64,000 nucleotides of DNA from Nautilus pompilius. Taxonomy: Eukaryota > Mollusca > Cephalopoda > Nautilida > Nautilidae. The stretch is from positions 583,001 to 647,000 of the forward strand of contig JACATO010002189.1 in NCBI GenBank assembly GCA_018389105.1, read 5' to 3'. Shown in pieces: positions 34,845 to 45,822 of this stretch. Position numbers and translations under genes: made by a program. How positions within the stretch are numbered: position 1 is the first letter of the stretch; the number at the start of each line of letters is the position of its first letter. A model generated the notes under the pieces. That model was not told where the DNA came from. It saw only the letters and a program-made list of their open reading frames with translations, and ran no database searches.

Positions 34845-35345
34845 AGAGGAATGTCGCCACACGGGCGAGAACTAGCAGAATCAAAGCGTTAACGTTACCG
34901 AGCACCCGGGGCACGTTCATCGTTTCAGTCCACTCACCTGGCTGCAGGTGGCTCGATCGTCCGCTCCTGTCGCGGTGCTGCGGAGAGCGACTTTGTCTGT
35001 CTGGCCAGCCACAAAAACATGGCTGATCAGGTTTGACGCCAGCTGGGCCCGTGAAGAGCGGACGTCGGGTCGAGTCCTCGTCGCGGTACAACATAAAGGT
35101 AATACTGCCTTCTGTGGGGAGGCCACGAGCAGACTGCTATCCCCACCCCTTCCTGGGCACCGCCCTTTACACCCTAAGGCTGCTGCCACTAAATCTGTCG
35201 CGCCTTTTGGCGAAGCATTCGGAGAACCGATCTGATGAAGGGTAAACCCAGATTCTACCATCAGCAGACAACCGAGTCCACTGGTCGCACCCCAAAGCTG
35301 AGTCGACGACAGGAAAGAATACTGAGCTGTCACGTGATTATCGCC
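34845..35345 (-). other. CpG-rich patch, possible promoter or first exon
   Basis: Clearly richer in G+C and CpG than its surroundings, with two short - strand features. One is an ATG at about 35017-35019 reading MFLWLARQTKSLSAAPRQER into a good donor (GCCAG|GTGAGT near 34938). The other is an ATG at about 34917-34919 reading MNVPRVLGNVNALILLVLAR, signal-peptide-like, ending 5 codons later against the solo hAT end. Neither can be tied to a gene. Confidence 0.3.
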
Positions 35346-38300
35346 GCTAACAATGTCTTTTAAAATATATATATATATATATTTGTTTCACTTCACGGTC
35401 ACTGGAGCACATCAGTAAACAATAAACTTAGGGATTAATTACTACTTATGCAAATTTTCCACGCGGCCGCGATCGATTCGAAAACCGTTTTTCTTCATTA
35501 AAAGCCCAGCCCTACCTATCACCCGACCGCAACAATCCCGAAACGAGAGAAGAGTTTTAAGGCTTCGTCCTGATTTGAATAATCAATGAGCTGCCAACAA
35601 AGCTTTTCACTTAATTAAACTGCTTTGCGCCTTTCCCCCCTTTGAGAAGAAAGAAATTCGCGAAAAACCGGCCGACTACTTATCCATTGTTTAAGGAGAA
35701 GGCGAAACTTCATTTGGTTCTGAGTTCGAACGTTCTAGAGAAAAGGGTTTTCCTGTCTTATTTGTTAACTGCATAACACGTTTCTGGGATATCTTGTAAG
35801 GAAAACCAATAAGTTAAAGGAAGCAGCAATCGATTCACACACGGTGGCGTTCAAAAGTATGAGCCACCATACAAAAACACACCGTTGTCTGCCTTCTTGG
35901 AAATATGGTTTCGTAAGGAAGGTCCATTCCTGTTTGTTCGTTGCCTCATAGCTGACTGGCAATGAATGGTTGTGCCTTTTCACCTTGATTATACGATCTA
36001 TTTCATACCACAGTTTCATTTGGGGGGGTCAGATATGGAGATTTGGGGGCCCTTTAATCCAACCGTTCTTCTAACTTACTTTCGCCGTTTAAAACCAGGT
36101 ATTTCAAAATTTGCTATCATCCGACCGCCAGACGTCGCGCTGTTGCTGCAAGTTCTGACGTCATTGCCAAAGGTTCCCGCCATTCAGTCAGGCCCTGATT
36201 AACTGTCTTTTTGCGAAGATGCTGACTGTTGCAAATAGATTGTGCTCAGCAATTAGTTAGCTGCCTATCAATAAAGAGTTTCCGCAAGAACCTGCCACCT
36301 ATCTTCTTCCGTAGTTTTTCTTTCTCTATTTTTTTTCTTTTTCTGGCCCCTTAAGTTTATGGACCTTTATTCTATAAGCGGATGTTCGAACACCACCCGA
36401 CGTAGCTACTCCGGGATGTTCCTGTGGGTGTCAGCCATAGATGGGGAATAATGGGCGATAGTCTTTGTTTCATACGGAATCTATACCTTTTAGCTGGCAT
36501 TTCCACCTGCCAAACAAAAAGCTAGCAGTAACTATTAATGTGGTCCATTAACGTTTATACAAAATGCATAGAATGAGCTAACGGTTGTTCAAATTAGTGC
36601 TGGGAAATTGTACTGGGAGGAATCTGATGCCGTCGTGTTTTCGGTATGAATTAAATTTTACATTCATGGGAATAAGCTCTTCCGGGTCCATATTTATGCG
36701 GAAAGCTTGAGGCGATAGCAATGTGATGATTACTTTGTTTGTTTGATATTTGGCTTATCGGGATTCTAATGTTTGGGGGAGAGTGGTAATGCATTCTCAT
36801 TAACGATAAAGCGATGTAAAGTCAGGTAGTGACGTGCTAGTGCGTCTGCAAAATCCATCATTATGGCGACCTTAAGCAGGTGGGGAAAGGCTTGACTTTA
36901 GAAGGATGGATGCGGTGTGTTCCTGTCGATGAATGGAGCAGTCAGACGGACGACAGCAGGCCTGGGCTTGGTTCTGTCTGTGCCTTTCGCATTTTTACAA
37001 GACCCGCAGAACATGCTATTTCCTCCGCCTGGAGATCGGCTACAACCATCGCATCCAGTGGAATTCTGCTGGACTCGGCTCGCTTAACTACCACCGAGTG
37101 CCCATCGCGGGTTGACATCCCGTGGAGTGATGAAAGCTTATTCGAGCTAGATGGACACCTGGACAAACGCTAGTAGGCTTCATCAGTGAGCGGCGCCATT
37201 GTCGGTCCGATTTGCCTCGAGAACAGGTTCACGGGTGAGTTGTGCCTTGGTCCGAAAACGGCTAGATGAAAAGTTTCTTCAGAGCGATGGTTCGGCAGAC
37301 ACAGTTTCATCGAGCGGCCTCCGAGATCTTGTAACCTGAAACCCTTTCAAACGTTTACTGGTGGGGAAATCGTGAAGGAAAGAATATGCCTGTTGGCACA
37401 CCGTCTCCTCATGCTTGACACGAGACGTCTTGTCGTACCGTCAGGTATTGCTGGGTTTTAAAAGGGGATGCCTGAACCTTCCCGTCCACAAGAGATGCTC
37501 CGTGGGAGAAAGATCTGGGCTGTGGCTAGCCATTATTGTAGCAATACTATTGGTCATCCCTCTGATCGGTTCATTACGATCTCCACCGGCCCTGCATTGA
37601 CGGCACCGCTCTGGAGATGGCGTGTATACGGCTGAGAGACGTCAGAATAGGCAGCTATGTCTATACGACTTCTGACTGGAGCCATTTTGCAACTGACCTA
37701 CCGCAAAGATTCTCTGGTCACGTGACTTGGGGTTACCAACTGGGCAAGGCAGGGTGCCGATCGAGCCATCTAATCAACCAACCATTTTGGTTTTGGAATA
37801 TGTGAACCGTCGTTCAAATTCTTTGTTCCCCGCTGTCGTGACGCTTTCCTCAGCTGTGACCGGATCATTTAAACTTTTATCCCTAACCAGGTGGGGGGAC
37901 CCGGCCAAAGGCCAAACCGCGGCTGAGTGCTTTAACCACATTAAACTCGAAGTCTGAGCAACTGATCTCTGCGAAGAAACGGGTGGATTAGATCCAAGGC
38001 CTCTCGAGGGATTCTCCGCCCAGCCTACAGTAGAACAGGCTGGCTACCTAAAACGAATCAGAAACTTTCTTCTATTTTTACAGACCTCGGGGGGGGGGGA
38101 GAGGCTGGAAGTGTTGCGACAAGGGTAAGGGTACCGCCCCATCTGGCCGAGATCACATGACGTATATGCATCGAGTTGGTTTTTTTTATTTCAAATCATG
38201 ATCATATCTCCTCCGGACATTCGACACTGAGCGAGCTTTGCTAATACACGCGAGGTGCGACATTTAAGTTCCAGAACTTATTATTGTTATTTGTTAATCG

Positions 38301-38855
38301 GACACTTTATTAATACAGGGACTACTTTTTGTCTCTTTGCGAAGAAATGGGTGTATATCCCAGCGCTACTTTAACTGCCGGAAACTGGATGTCTTCAGTG
38401 TCTGCTGTTACCTTTCAGAACAATTTTCACCTTTGGGGAGGAAGAAGAATACGCAGAGGGCGGCGGCTGTTGAGGACCTTATCCTCGCGCTTGGCCAAGA
38501 AATTCTGTACACTCGCTGCTGTGTGAACGAAACATATTAAAGAACCCAATTCCAAGATTCCAAGGAGGCGGCTCTTTGGCGACCAATTCTTTGGCATTGT
38601 AAGACATCTCTCTAGAAATTCCGGTTAAACGTTTGACCTTCGGGTGAAAATTCGTGATGAACCGAATTTCCATTGTCGAAGAAAAGCGATCAGTCAGCCC
38701 GACCTTCGATTGGAGCACGCGGACTGTTTACGGTAGTAATCCCTCCCACCTATGTAAATAATCTAGTTCTTCAATTGTCCTACCTCGTCCTGTATATTGC
38801 TGCTGTAACAAAGATCAAGACTTTCTTCTGGTCTTTATTTAAAATGCCAATTTAG

Positions 38856-38857
<2 letters not shown>
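35346..38857. other. Intergenic region, no gene recognised
   Basis: Mixed composition with a TA repeat near 35365-35381. A + frame at 37415-37600 has a hydrophobic stretch (LAIIVAILLVIPLIGSL) and one at 36880-37173 contains SDESLFELDG, faintly Tc1-like. Neither has supporting context. Confidence 0.45.

Positions 38858-38910
<53 letters not shown>
38858..38910. repeat. (AAT)n microsatellite
   Basis: About 17 uninterrupted AAT units. Confidence 0.95.
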
Positions 38911-41411
38911 TAGTTGTTGTTGTAGTAGGTGTAGTAACGCTATCATTATCATTTAGCATTAGCGGAAATTTTAAATGATTTCTAAAGTCATTAGAAATAT
39001 TATTTCCATCCCGATTTGAGCAAAACGCTAATGGAAAGTATAACAGTGGCCGCGATCCAGCAGCTAAGACCAGTCATCCATTAAATCTACTGGAAATAGA
39101 AGCAGAGGCAACTGGACTACTGAGGCGTTCTGAAAAGCCCATTTACTTGATTGCCTCTGTAGTTTGGACCGACCGACCGACCGACCGAGGGGTGGCGCTC
39201 CAGTGTGGCTAGGTGACGAAAGTTGTACAGCACAACGGAGGCCATTAGTGGACGATGCGACATGGATTGGAGGTGGAGGAGGTTGTTGGGTGGAATCAGA
39301 ATCATCCAGCAAACAAAAATGGGTCGAGGGAGAGAGAATGGGGAGGGGGGGGGGGGTTACGACAAACCCAGTTAGTTTAAAATATTAAGGGGCTGGGTGA
39401 AGGTACGCGAGCTGCTATTGTACACGAGGCACAAACGTGTCTGGAGAGTTGAAATCTCTCTCCCAACAAACTGCAGCAGCGCTGCCGTGTTGCGCACAGA
39501 TGGAGAAAGATGTTTTTGTCTCCCTGGTACCGTGGGTTGGATGCACCGGAGTAGGGATGCATATGCGTGGAATCGGATAAGTTTCTCCGCCTCAGTAGTT
39601 TTTTTTTTAGAAAACAAAACGTTTTCAATATGCAATGGTGTGAAAGCGAGGAAAGAGAAGATCGATCGTACTGGCAGCGTCTAGTAGGGTTATTATTACA
39701 CTTCCGTGTTCGTTTTATTGCTAACTATTCCAGTTGTTGTGATCTGCTGTTGGCTTCCATAGCAATGCATTGTCGGAAACCCTCCCTCCCAACCACAGTA
39801 ATTACTGGCCAAGAAATTAGCATCTGAATACACCATTTCTATCCCGCTTTAATACAGTCGTCGTGAAATTGAAAGTAGACTTTTAATAGCAAACGAATAA
39901 ATTTTTACCGAATAAAAGATCTTTCGATTTATCTTTTTAATGGTTAACCAATGAATATATATGTTTTACTAGGTATCTGGGCATCCGCCGATGGAAAACG
40001 ATGGCATTTTTACGCATAAATGCATTTCCAAAATACAACTCTTTTCACCACTGGCACATAAATTATATATACTGTACTAATATTTTAAAGAACTCGTTGA
40101 GGTGCTGTTATTGGTGACTTATTGAACGGGTGACGTGTTCGATTTCTGAACAATACCCTTTTTTAAAACTCTATACGATTGCTAGCCTCCTTATCCGAAG
40201 GGTCAAACACATTCAAGAAAGAAACAGTGACATACTTATGGATACCACCATATCCACAACGATAAAAACTGATTATTTTTGCATATTCTTGAATATTATT
40301 TTCTCTTTGAGCACTTTCCTCCTCTAAATGATGTCAGTACCCTACCTTAAACTGTTTCTTGTTCATAAATCAAAGCAAATGCAGACAGAACAACCTGTCA
40401 TTGAGGCCTTTGTCGCCTTTCAATGTTCGTGATACAAATCGTTGATGCCCTGAAAGTTCTGGCAATGTATCCGCCTGATAAGTACTTGCCTGTAATTCTT
40501 AGTCGGTTTATTGCGAATTCCGATTAGATTTTCGATCTCATTTTTTATGCCTAATTAATCCTTGACTATTACGCCCCGCGCTTGGCTGATGGTGTGATAA
40601 AGGCATCCGTTTTCAGACTTTCCCCGCTTACAAACTGTTTGTTTGCTTTCGGAAATTTTTACAATTTTCCTGAATAACGTCCACTCTTCCCTACTGGCCA
40701 AGCCTTCAGCTGCCGACCTGTCGATGCTTGTTTCCCGTCAGGAGGTGCATGCCAGCTTTACCCTGCTCGGGAAAGGATGCCGAAGACCGGCGAAACGGTG
40801 GTGGGTGGTCACCTGAAAGAGGGGTCAGTGCGTCGTGCGGCATTGAGCCCGCCACGAGGCTGAAGTCAAGTTCGGATAGTTTGTTTCGTTTCGCTGTCTG
40901 GAGTAAAAGATGAGATCTACGACAGTAGCGCAGCCTTAGAAATTGAATTAAAGAAGAAAGAAGCAACAAACAGAAACGTTTGGAGCTACGGAAGTACTCC
41001 ACAGTTACGCACGAGGTTTTCTGACCCCACCTCCTCTTTTGGTTAATTTGGGGGTCTGTCATAATCTATAATTTACATTGCGACGATACAGGTGAATAAA
41101 GATGCCCGAGATCGCTTTTCACCAAATGAATCAATAATCTGTATTATTTGCACCCACTCTGTTATCCAAGTTAAATATTCAACAGATAATGTTTCTTTAA
41201 ATATTTTATTGGGAAACAACAACGGACGTGTGCGATATAAGTATTTATCCTATTAATACCATCTCAGCCGTGTGGAAAATAAATCTATTCCGCTCAGTAC
41301 TGCTCAATACTCTTCAGCATAAATCCACAAAAATCCTCAAGCAGGGTGATTATACGATAAAGCGGGTTGGAGATGAGTGTTATTTGTAACAATACAATTT
41401 GTCAACCAGCC
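38911..41411. other. Intergenic region with simple repeats
   Basis: It contains a (GACC)5 run at 39167-39187 and G-runs around 39342-39356. GC-rich open frames at 39064-39684 overlap on both strands and look like shadows of composition. No gene was recognised. Confidence 0.5.
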
Positions 41412-41520
41412 TATTCTGGAATTTTCCACTATATTCTAGATAATTCTTAAACTTTCTGTTATGTTCTAGAAACTGTCAGAACTTTCCTTTTAATCTAGAA
41501 AATTCAGAAGAATTCCGGAA
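41412..41520. promoter_or_regulatory. Heat-shock-element-like array
   Basis: Dense alternating TTC and GAA triplets spaced by two bases. Examples are TTCTGGAATTTTC at 41414-41426, a TTCTAGAA at about 41464-41471, and a run around GAAAATTCAGAAGAATTCCG near 41498-41517 continuing to GAATATTTTC. The form matches inverted nGAAn units bound by heat-shock factor. It lies about 110 bp upstream of a Tc1 transposase relic and may equally be the transposon's own terminal repeat. Confidence 0.35.
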
Positions 41521-41627
41521 TATTTTCATGACCTTTTCACGTTTAGAAACAGACATCCATGCGTCAGCATCTTCAATTGTTGGAGTAATTTTTCAGCAAA
41601 TATATATATTAATTTTTAATTGTGAAA

Positions 41628-42445
41628 ATGTCCCCGGAAGTGAGTGTTCGCGATAGACTGCAGATTGCTACAAATATCGAAAGAACCAGACAAGTTCAGA
41701 AATTGTTGAAAATTCTGGTCTACCAATAAAAGACTTGACAGGTTAATGGAATGATTAAGATTGGATGCTTTTCTACTAAGAAAAAAATGGATCAACAAAA
41801 TCATGCTACCAAGAAAAGGACAGATTTTTGGCAAGACTTCAGGTCAGGAGAAAGATGAAGGATTAAAAGAAAGTATTGCCAAAAAAATATGGAATAAATA
41901 TTTGATAAGATAGGCTTCGAATAACACATCCCGGTGGATAAAACTAGGGTTTTCTGCCATACCAAGAAAAAAATAACGACTTAATTTTTTTTAAAGAAAT
42001 GCCAAAATTTTTAGGTAGAAGATTGGAGCATGGCGTTATCTTCAGATGAAAGTTCACTTAATCTTTTTGGCAACGGTGATGAAGTCAAAGGAAAATAAGG
42101 TAAAAAATTTAAATAAAAATGTATTTTACCACCATCCAGAAGTGTTCACATCTGTGCTTGCTTTTCTTCTAATGACAAAGGCCCTTTGTCACACAGTGAG
42201 GAAAACCCTCTCTTGGTTGAAGAACAGTAACATTTAATGGTTTGAAGATTAGCCTGGGAGTTCTCCTCATTGAAACCCAAATAAGAACAAATTGGCAATA
42301 TTTGGAAAAAAGTCATCCAAAGGATAGAAAAGAATTGGCAAAAATCGTTAGAAGGCTTTGGAAAATATTTAATCATACCAGATATTATCTGGAACGCTGC
42401 CAGGTAGAATTGAAAGCAGTCATTCAGAGCAAAGCTTACTGGTAG
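41628..42445 (+). pseudogene. Degraded Tc1-like transposase
   Basis: It starts at ATG 41628 (MSPEVSVRDRLQIATNIERT). Interrupted pieces on + include VEDWSMALSSDESSLNLFGN, which contains the Ser-Asp-Glu-Ser first catalytic motif. The C-terminal end is ELAKIVRRLWKIFNHTRYYL then ELKAVIQSKAYW, matching the usual Tc1 ending (R-x-x-A-V-I-x-x-K-G). Many stops and shifts are present, and the second catalytic region is not clear. Confidence 0.75.
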
Positions 42446-43046
42446 AAATATTAACAAATAACATGAGGTTTGTAGTTGCAACTCATGTTTTATAATTTCA
42501 GTATGTTTTTATTTTGGTAATTTTTAAAATCAGGTAATACTTCATGAAACCAGAAGACTTTTACGTTGCTCTAAGCATCCACAAAATACTAAAGATTAGG
42601 GAGTGGGCCAGGTTGACCGGCCACGATCATAGAACCAGATCTATTCTGTTGATTTTTGTAGATTTGCTATATAAAAAGTAAACACATGAAGTAAATTGTA
42701 TTTAAAAACCGGACGAGATAATCTTTGGACTGGAAAAAGAAAAGCAGCAGCCACCTTGTTTCGAACGGAATGGAGACAACAACTCGCCGGAATTCTTGAT
42801 CAGTGATTGGTTAACCGGAAGTCCGCTGGACCGAGAAAACCGCAGGCCCTTTTCGTCTAGGGTTACAGGTCTTGGTTCTAGTATTGTTTTCTATTCGTCG
42901 TGCTGTCGTATCAGACTGCGGGCCTGGGAGCTGCTCCGAGGTTTCTTCCCGTCCGTTTCCGTTTCTTTGTGTAAGAAATTTTCCAATCTGAATTTTTCAA
43001 CCCAAGAACCGAACGAAATCCGGCGCCATTGAGAAAGCTTCGCGAA

Positions 43047-43047
<1 letters not shown>
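42446..43047. other. Intergenic sequence
   Basis: No feature recognised before the ATT repeat. Confidence 0.5.
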
Positions 43048-43116
<69 letters not shown>

Positions 43117-43131
43117 TAATTAATTAATTTA
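43048..43131. repeat. (ATT)n then (TAAT)n microsatellite
   Basis: About 22 ATT units followed by TTAA/TAAT units. Confidence 0.95.
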
Positions 43132-44416
43132 TTGTCTACACGGCATTTTGCGATATCCACCGACGATAGCGGGAGCTGATGACCTACAACCATTTACCGG
43201 TTAAAAATTTTTTCGGGAATCCGCCTCGTCTCGTTCTTGCTTTTATTAACACCCGCTGAAATTCGTCACGTGACTTGAACAGTGCGCCTGTAGCTTCCGT
43301 TCGGGAGCATCTATCTATTCTAGACGTCTAAGTCTGCCGGAGTTGCACTCAGCGCCTTTCACAGTGCTACACAGGCAAATAAACGATAACTGCTGGATGG
43401 GGGAGGGAGGGGTAAAGAAAATCTTAAAAAAGAAAAGTGTAAATAAATAAATATTTGTCGAAACTTCAAAAAGGAAAGTGGCTTATATTGAATCTTAGTC
43501 ATATTGATTTTCTTTTGCTGATAATCCAGAGATAAAAGAAGGTGGACGGGAGAGGGGGAGGGGGCTACAGCAAAGACGAAATGAATATTTTCCGCAGGTT
43601 TTCTTCTAAACCGCTCGATGTAGCGTTAAAGGTAAATATCGACTTTCTGTCTAATTTCATATTCAAGAAATGGATCCGGACCGAGGCACGTGGAGGGGTC
43701 ATCGTTATGTTTTCACGAGGAGAGTTTCCCGCCCTTCTAAGGCGGCGAACAAATGGGTTATTTATTGGTAAGCTTCTGCGCATAAACAACGGACATTTTT
43801 TCTAGCATATGGCAGTCCAGCGCACGCGCCTCTCCGACTTCCTTAATTTATTCACCCTACCTGCAAATAATTACATATTTGGTATTTTAAACAGGCAGTT
43901 CGTGCAATTACCAAAAAAAACAAAAATATTTACTAACAAATAAAACTTTGGAAAGTAGGCACCTTGGGCAAATCTCCCCAGCCATAAGTTTGTTCGTGAT
44001 CAGTGCTTTAAACGATGACATCAGTTCTTTAATTATAGAACAGGACGACCCTGGCTACCTCTCCCCTCCCATCTAGACAGTCTCTTCTCTGGCAGAGTGA
44101 CGTTAGGGTTCCACCGAAACTCGTCGCCAGGTGGAGCAGGCCAGACTCTGTTCTGCGCGCGGTTTTGTTTCAAAGTTTAATTTAATTTATTTTCAGATAT
44201 GTAACCTTGCGCAAAGTTGAGAGGAAGATCAAACAAAAATCAAATACTCGTCATTAGACTTCAATGTTAAAGCTGCGCCATCATCGGCGGAAATGAAAAT
44301 AATCTCCAAACCTTGTGCAAGATTATATTTGTATGTTTCGAGACAGATCCGATCAGCTTTTATCTCTGAAAGCTAAGCCAGCTTGCCTCGCGATGTAGCG
44401 TGAAGAGCAGATGATG

Positions 44417-44419
<3 letters not shown>
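43132..44419. other. Intergenic sequence
   Basis: No recognisable gene. The 87-codon frame at 43542-43805 is mirrored by a frame on the other strand and has no domain features. Confidence 0.5.

Positions 44420-44457
<38 letters not shown>
44420..44457. repeat. (GA)n microsatellite
   Basis: About 19 GA units. Confidence 0.95.
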
Positions 44458-44459
<2 letters not shown>

Positions 44460-44679
44460 CTGTAGAAGAATAACGTTATGAAATCACGTGAAGGGGTTAA
44501 TTTCATCAGCGTGACACATGATATTTCAGAAAAAGTAGAACGCATAAAAACATATTTGATAGGTAAAAGAACGACGGCACATGATATTTTTTTTTTTAAA
44601 AATTAAACTTTCGTACTAATTTGTTTCTTTTCTTTTAGTTTTTTTTTTTTTTAATTTAAAAATCAGCAACAGTTTAGAT

Positions 44680-44719
44680 TCTCTCTCTCTCTCTCTCCAT
44701 CTCTCCATCTCTCTCTCTC

Positions 44720-44768
<49 letters not shown>

Positions 44769-44769
44769 A

Positions 44770-44810
<41 letters not shown>

Positions 44811-44811
44811 A

Positions 44812-44851
<40 letters not shown>

Positions 44852-44852
44852 A
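44680..44852. repeat. (CT)n compound microsatellite
   Basis: About 170 bp of CT repeats broken by CCAT and CACTCACTCCAT interruptions that recur, ending in GTGTGTG. Confidence 0.95.
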
Positions 44853-45785
44853 CAATATATAGTATTTACTTACTGTGTGCAATTTAATTATATACCTCAT
44901 TTTACTTAAAACTAAAAGACAATTACACTTTTAAAAAACGAATTTGAAAATATCTAGTTCTATTGGAGTAAATATAAGAGACGTCTTTGTTTTTGAATTC
45001 ATTACCCCCCCCTTAAATATCTGTTATCCCCCCTTTTAATTGATCTGCCCCCACTGCGGATCCCCGTGTTTGTCTTGACCGTGAGGCGACGTTCTGCGGC
45101 GCGATTCTGTAACACGAGCGGACGCCAGATGATGATCGATCCTCCTCAGACGGCCAGGAAGCACTTTCTGTTTGCCTTCATGATGCGTCTTCGAGAACAG
45201 CAGCGCGCACACGGCTTTCCTTAACTCTCTGAAGCAGCAGCAGAGCGGACGGACAGGATCGGTCTCTGAGTACTCTGCGTGGTGACCAACTCGTACGTAA
45301 TATCCTGACAAACTCTAGTGCCTTTTTAACGCACCAAGTCATCCCTCAAGATGCATTAGGAAATATGTTTATTTTTAAAACCTAGTTAAGTGCTCGTTAA
45401 AGTTAACTCTCTGGATAAAACGATGTACCTGGCTTCGAGCATCTTTAGAATTCCAAGTAATAACTCTGGTGATTAAGCGTGTAGGCATGGTTGGGGGCTC
45501 TTGAGCGGTTGTCAAGGTGCAGGGTTACTCGCGGAACCTTCAGCATTTGTACCCGGAAAACCCGAATAGAACCCTTCAAATTTAAAAGGGACGGGTCGCT
45601 GCTGACTGGGATAGGAGGAGAGGAGCGAGAAAGCCGACGCATCAATCGCTGGATTTGATCTAGGGCCTCTTCGACCTTAGAAGTCCACACTGGACCACCC
45701 GTCTTGCGAATGTCTTAAAAAACACTTCATCATACACCAAACCGTAATGGCAATGTAATGCAGTTTTCTTTTGTTTGTTTCTCAG
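44853..45785 (+). other. Upstream region and 5' UTR intron of gene B
   Basis: The first coding exon of gene B begins at a strong acceptor (TTTTGTTTGTTTCTCAG, AG at 45784-45785), so a non-coding 5' exon should lie upstream. The GC-rich, CpG-containing block at 45040-45310 is the likeliest place for it and the promoter. No TATA box was identified. Confidence 0.35.
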
Positions 45786-45822
45786 GTCAAAATGGCGACG
45801 CTGGTTTTTATCTGTTACATTG
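45786..45822 (+). CDS. Gene B exon 1: start codon and signal peptide start
   Basis: The start ATG at 45792-45794 lies in a good context (AAAATGG), six bases after a strong acceptor. It encodes MATLVFICYI and ends in phase 1 before GTAAGT (45823-45828). Confidence 0.85.

Noticed and set aside
36880-37173. 97-codon frame with SDESLFELDG, like the first catalytic motif of Tc1
   Set aside because: No second or third catalytic motif and no terminal repeats nearby; a ten-residue match is not enough.
37415-37600. 61-codon frame with a hydrophobic stretch resembling a TM helix
   Set aside because: No splice sites, no resemblance to the receptor family, and no signal peptide; probably chance.
44680-44852. 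CT repeat as a functional regulatory element of gene B
   Set aside because: Plain microsatellite about 1 kb upstream; nothing shows function.
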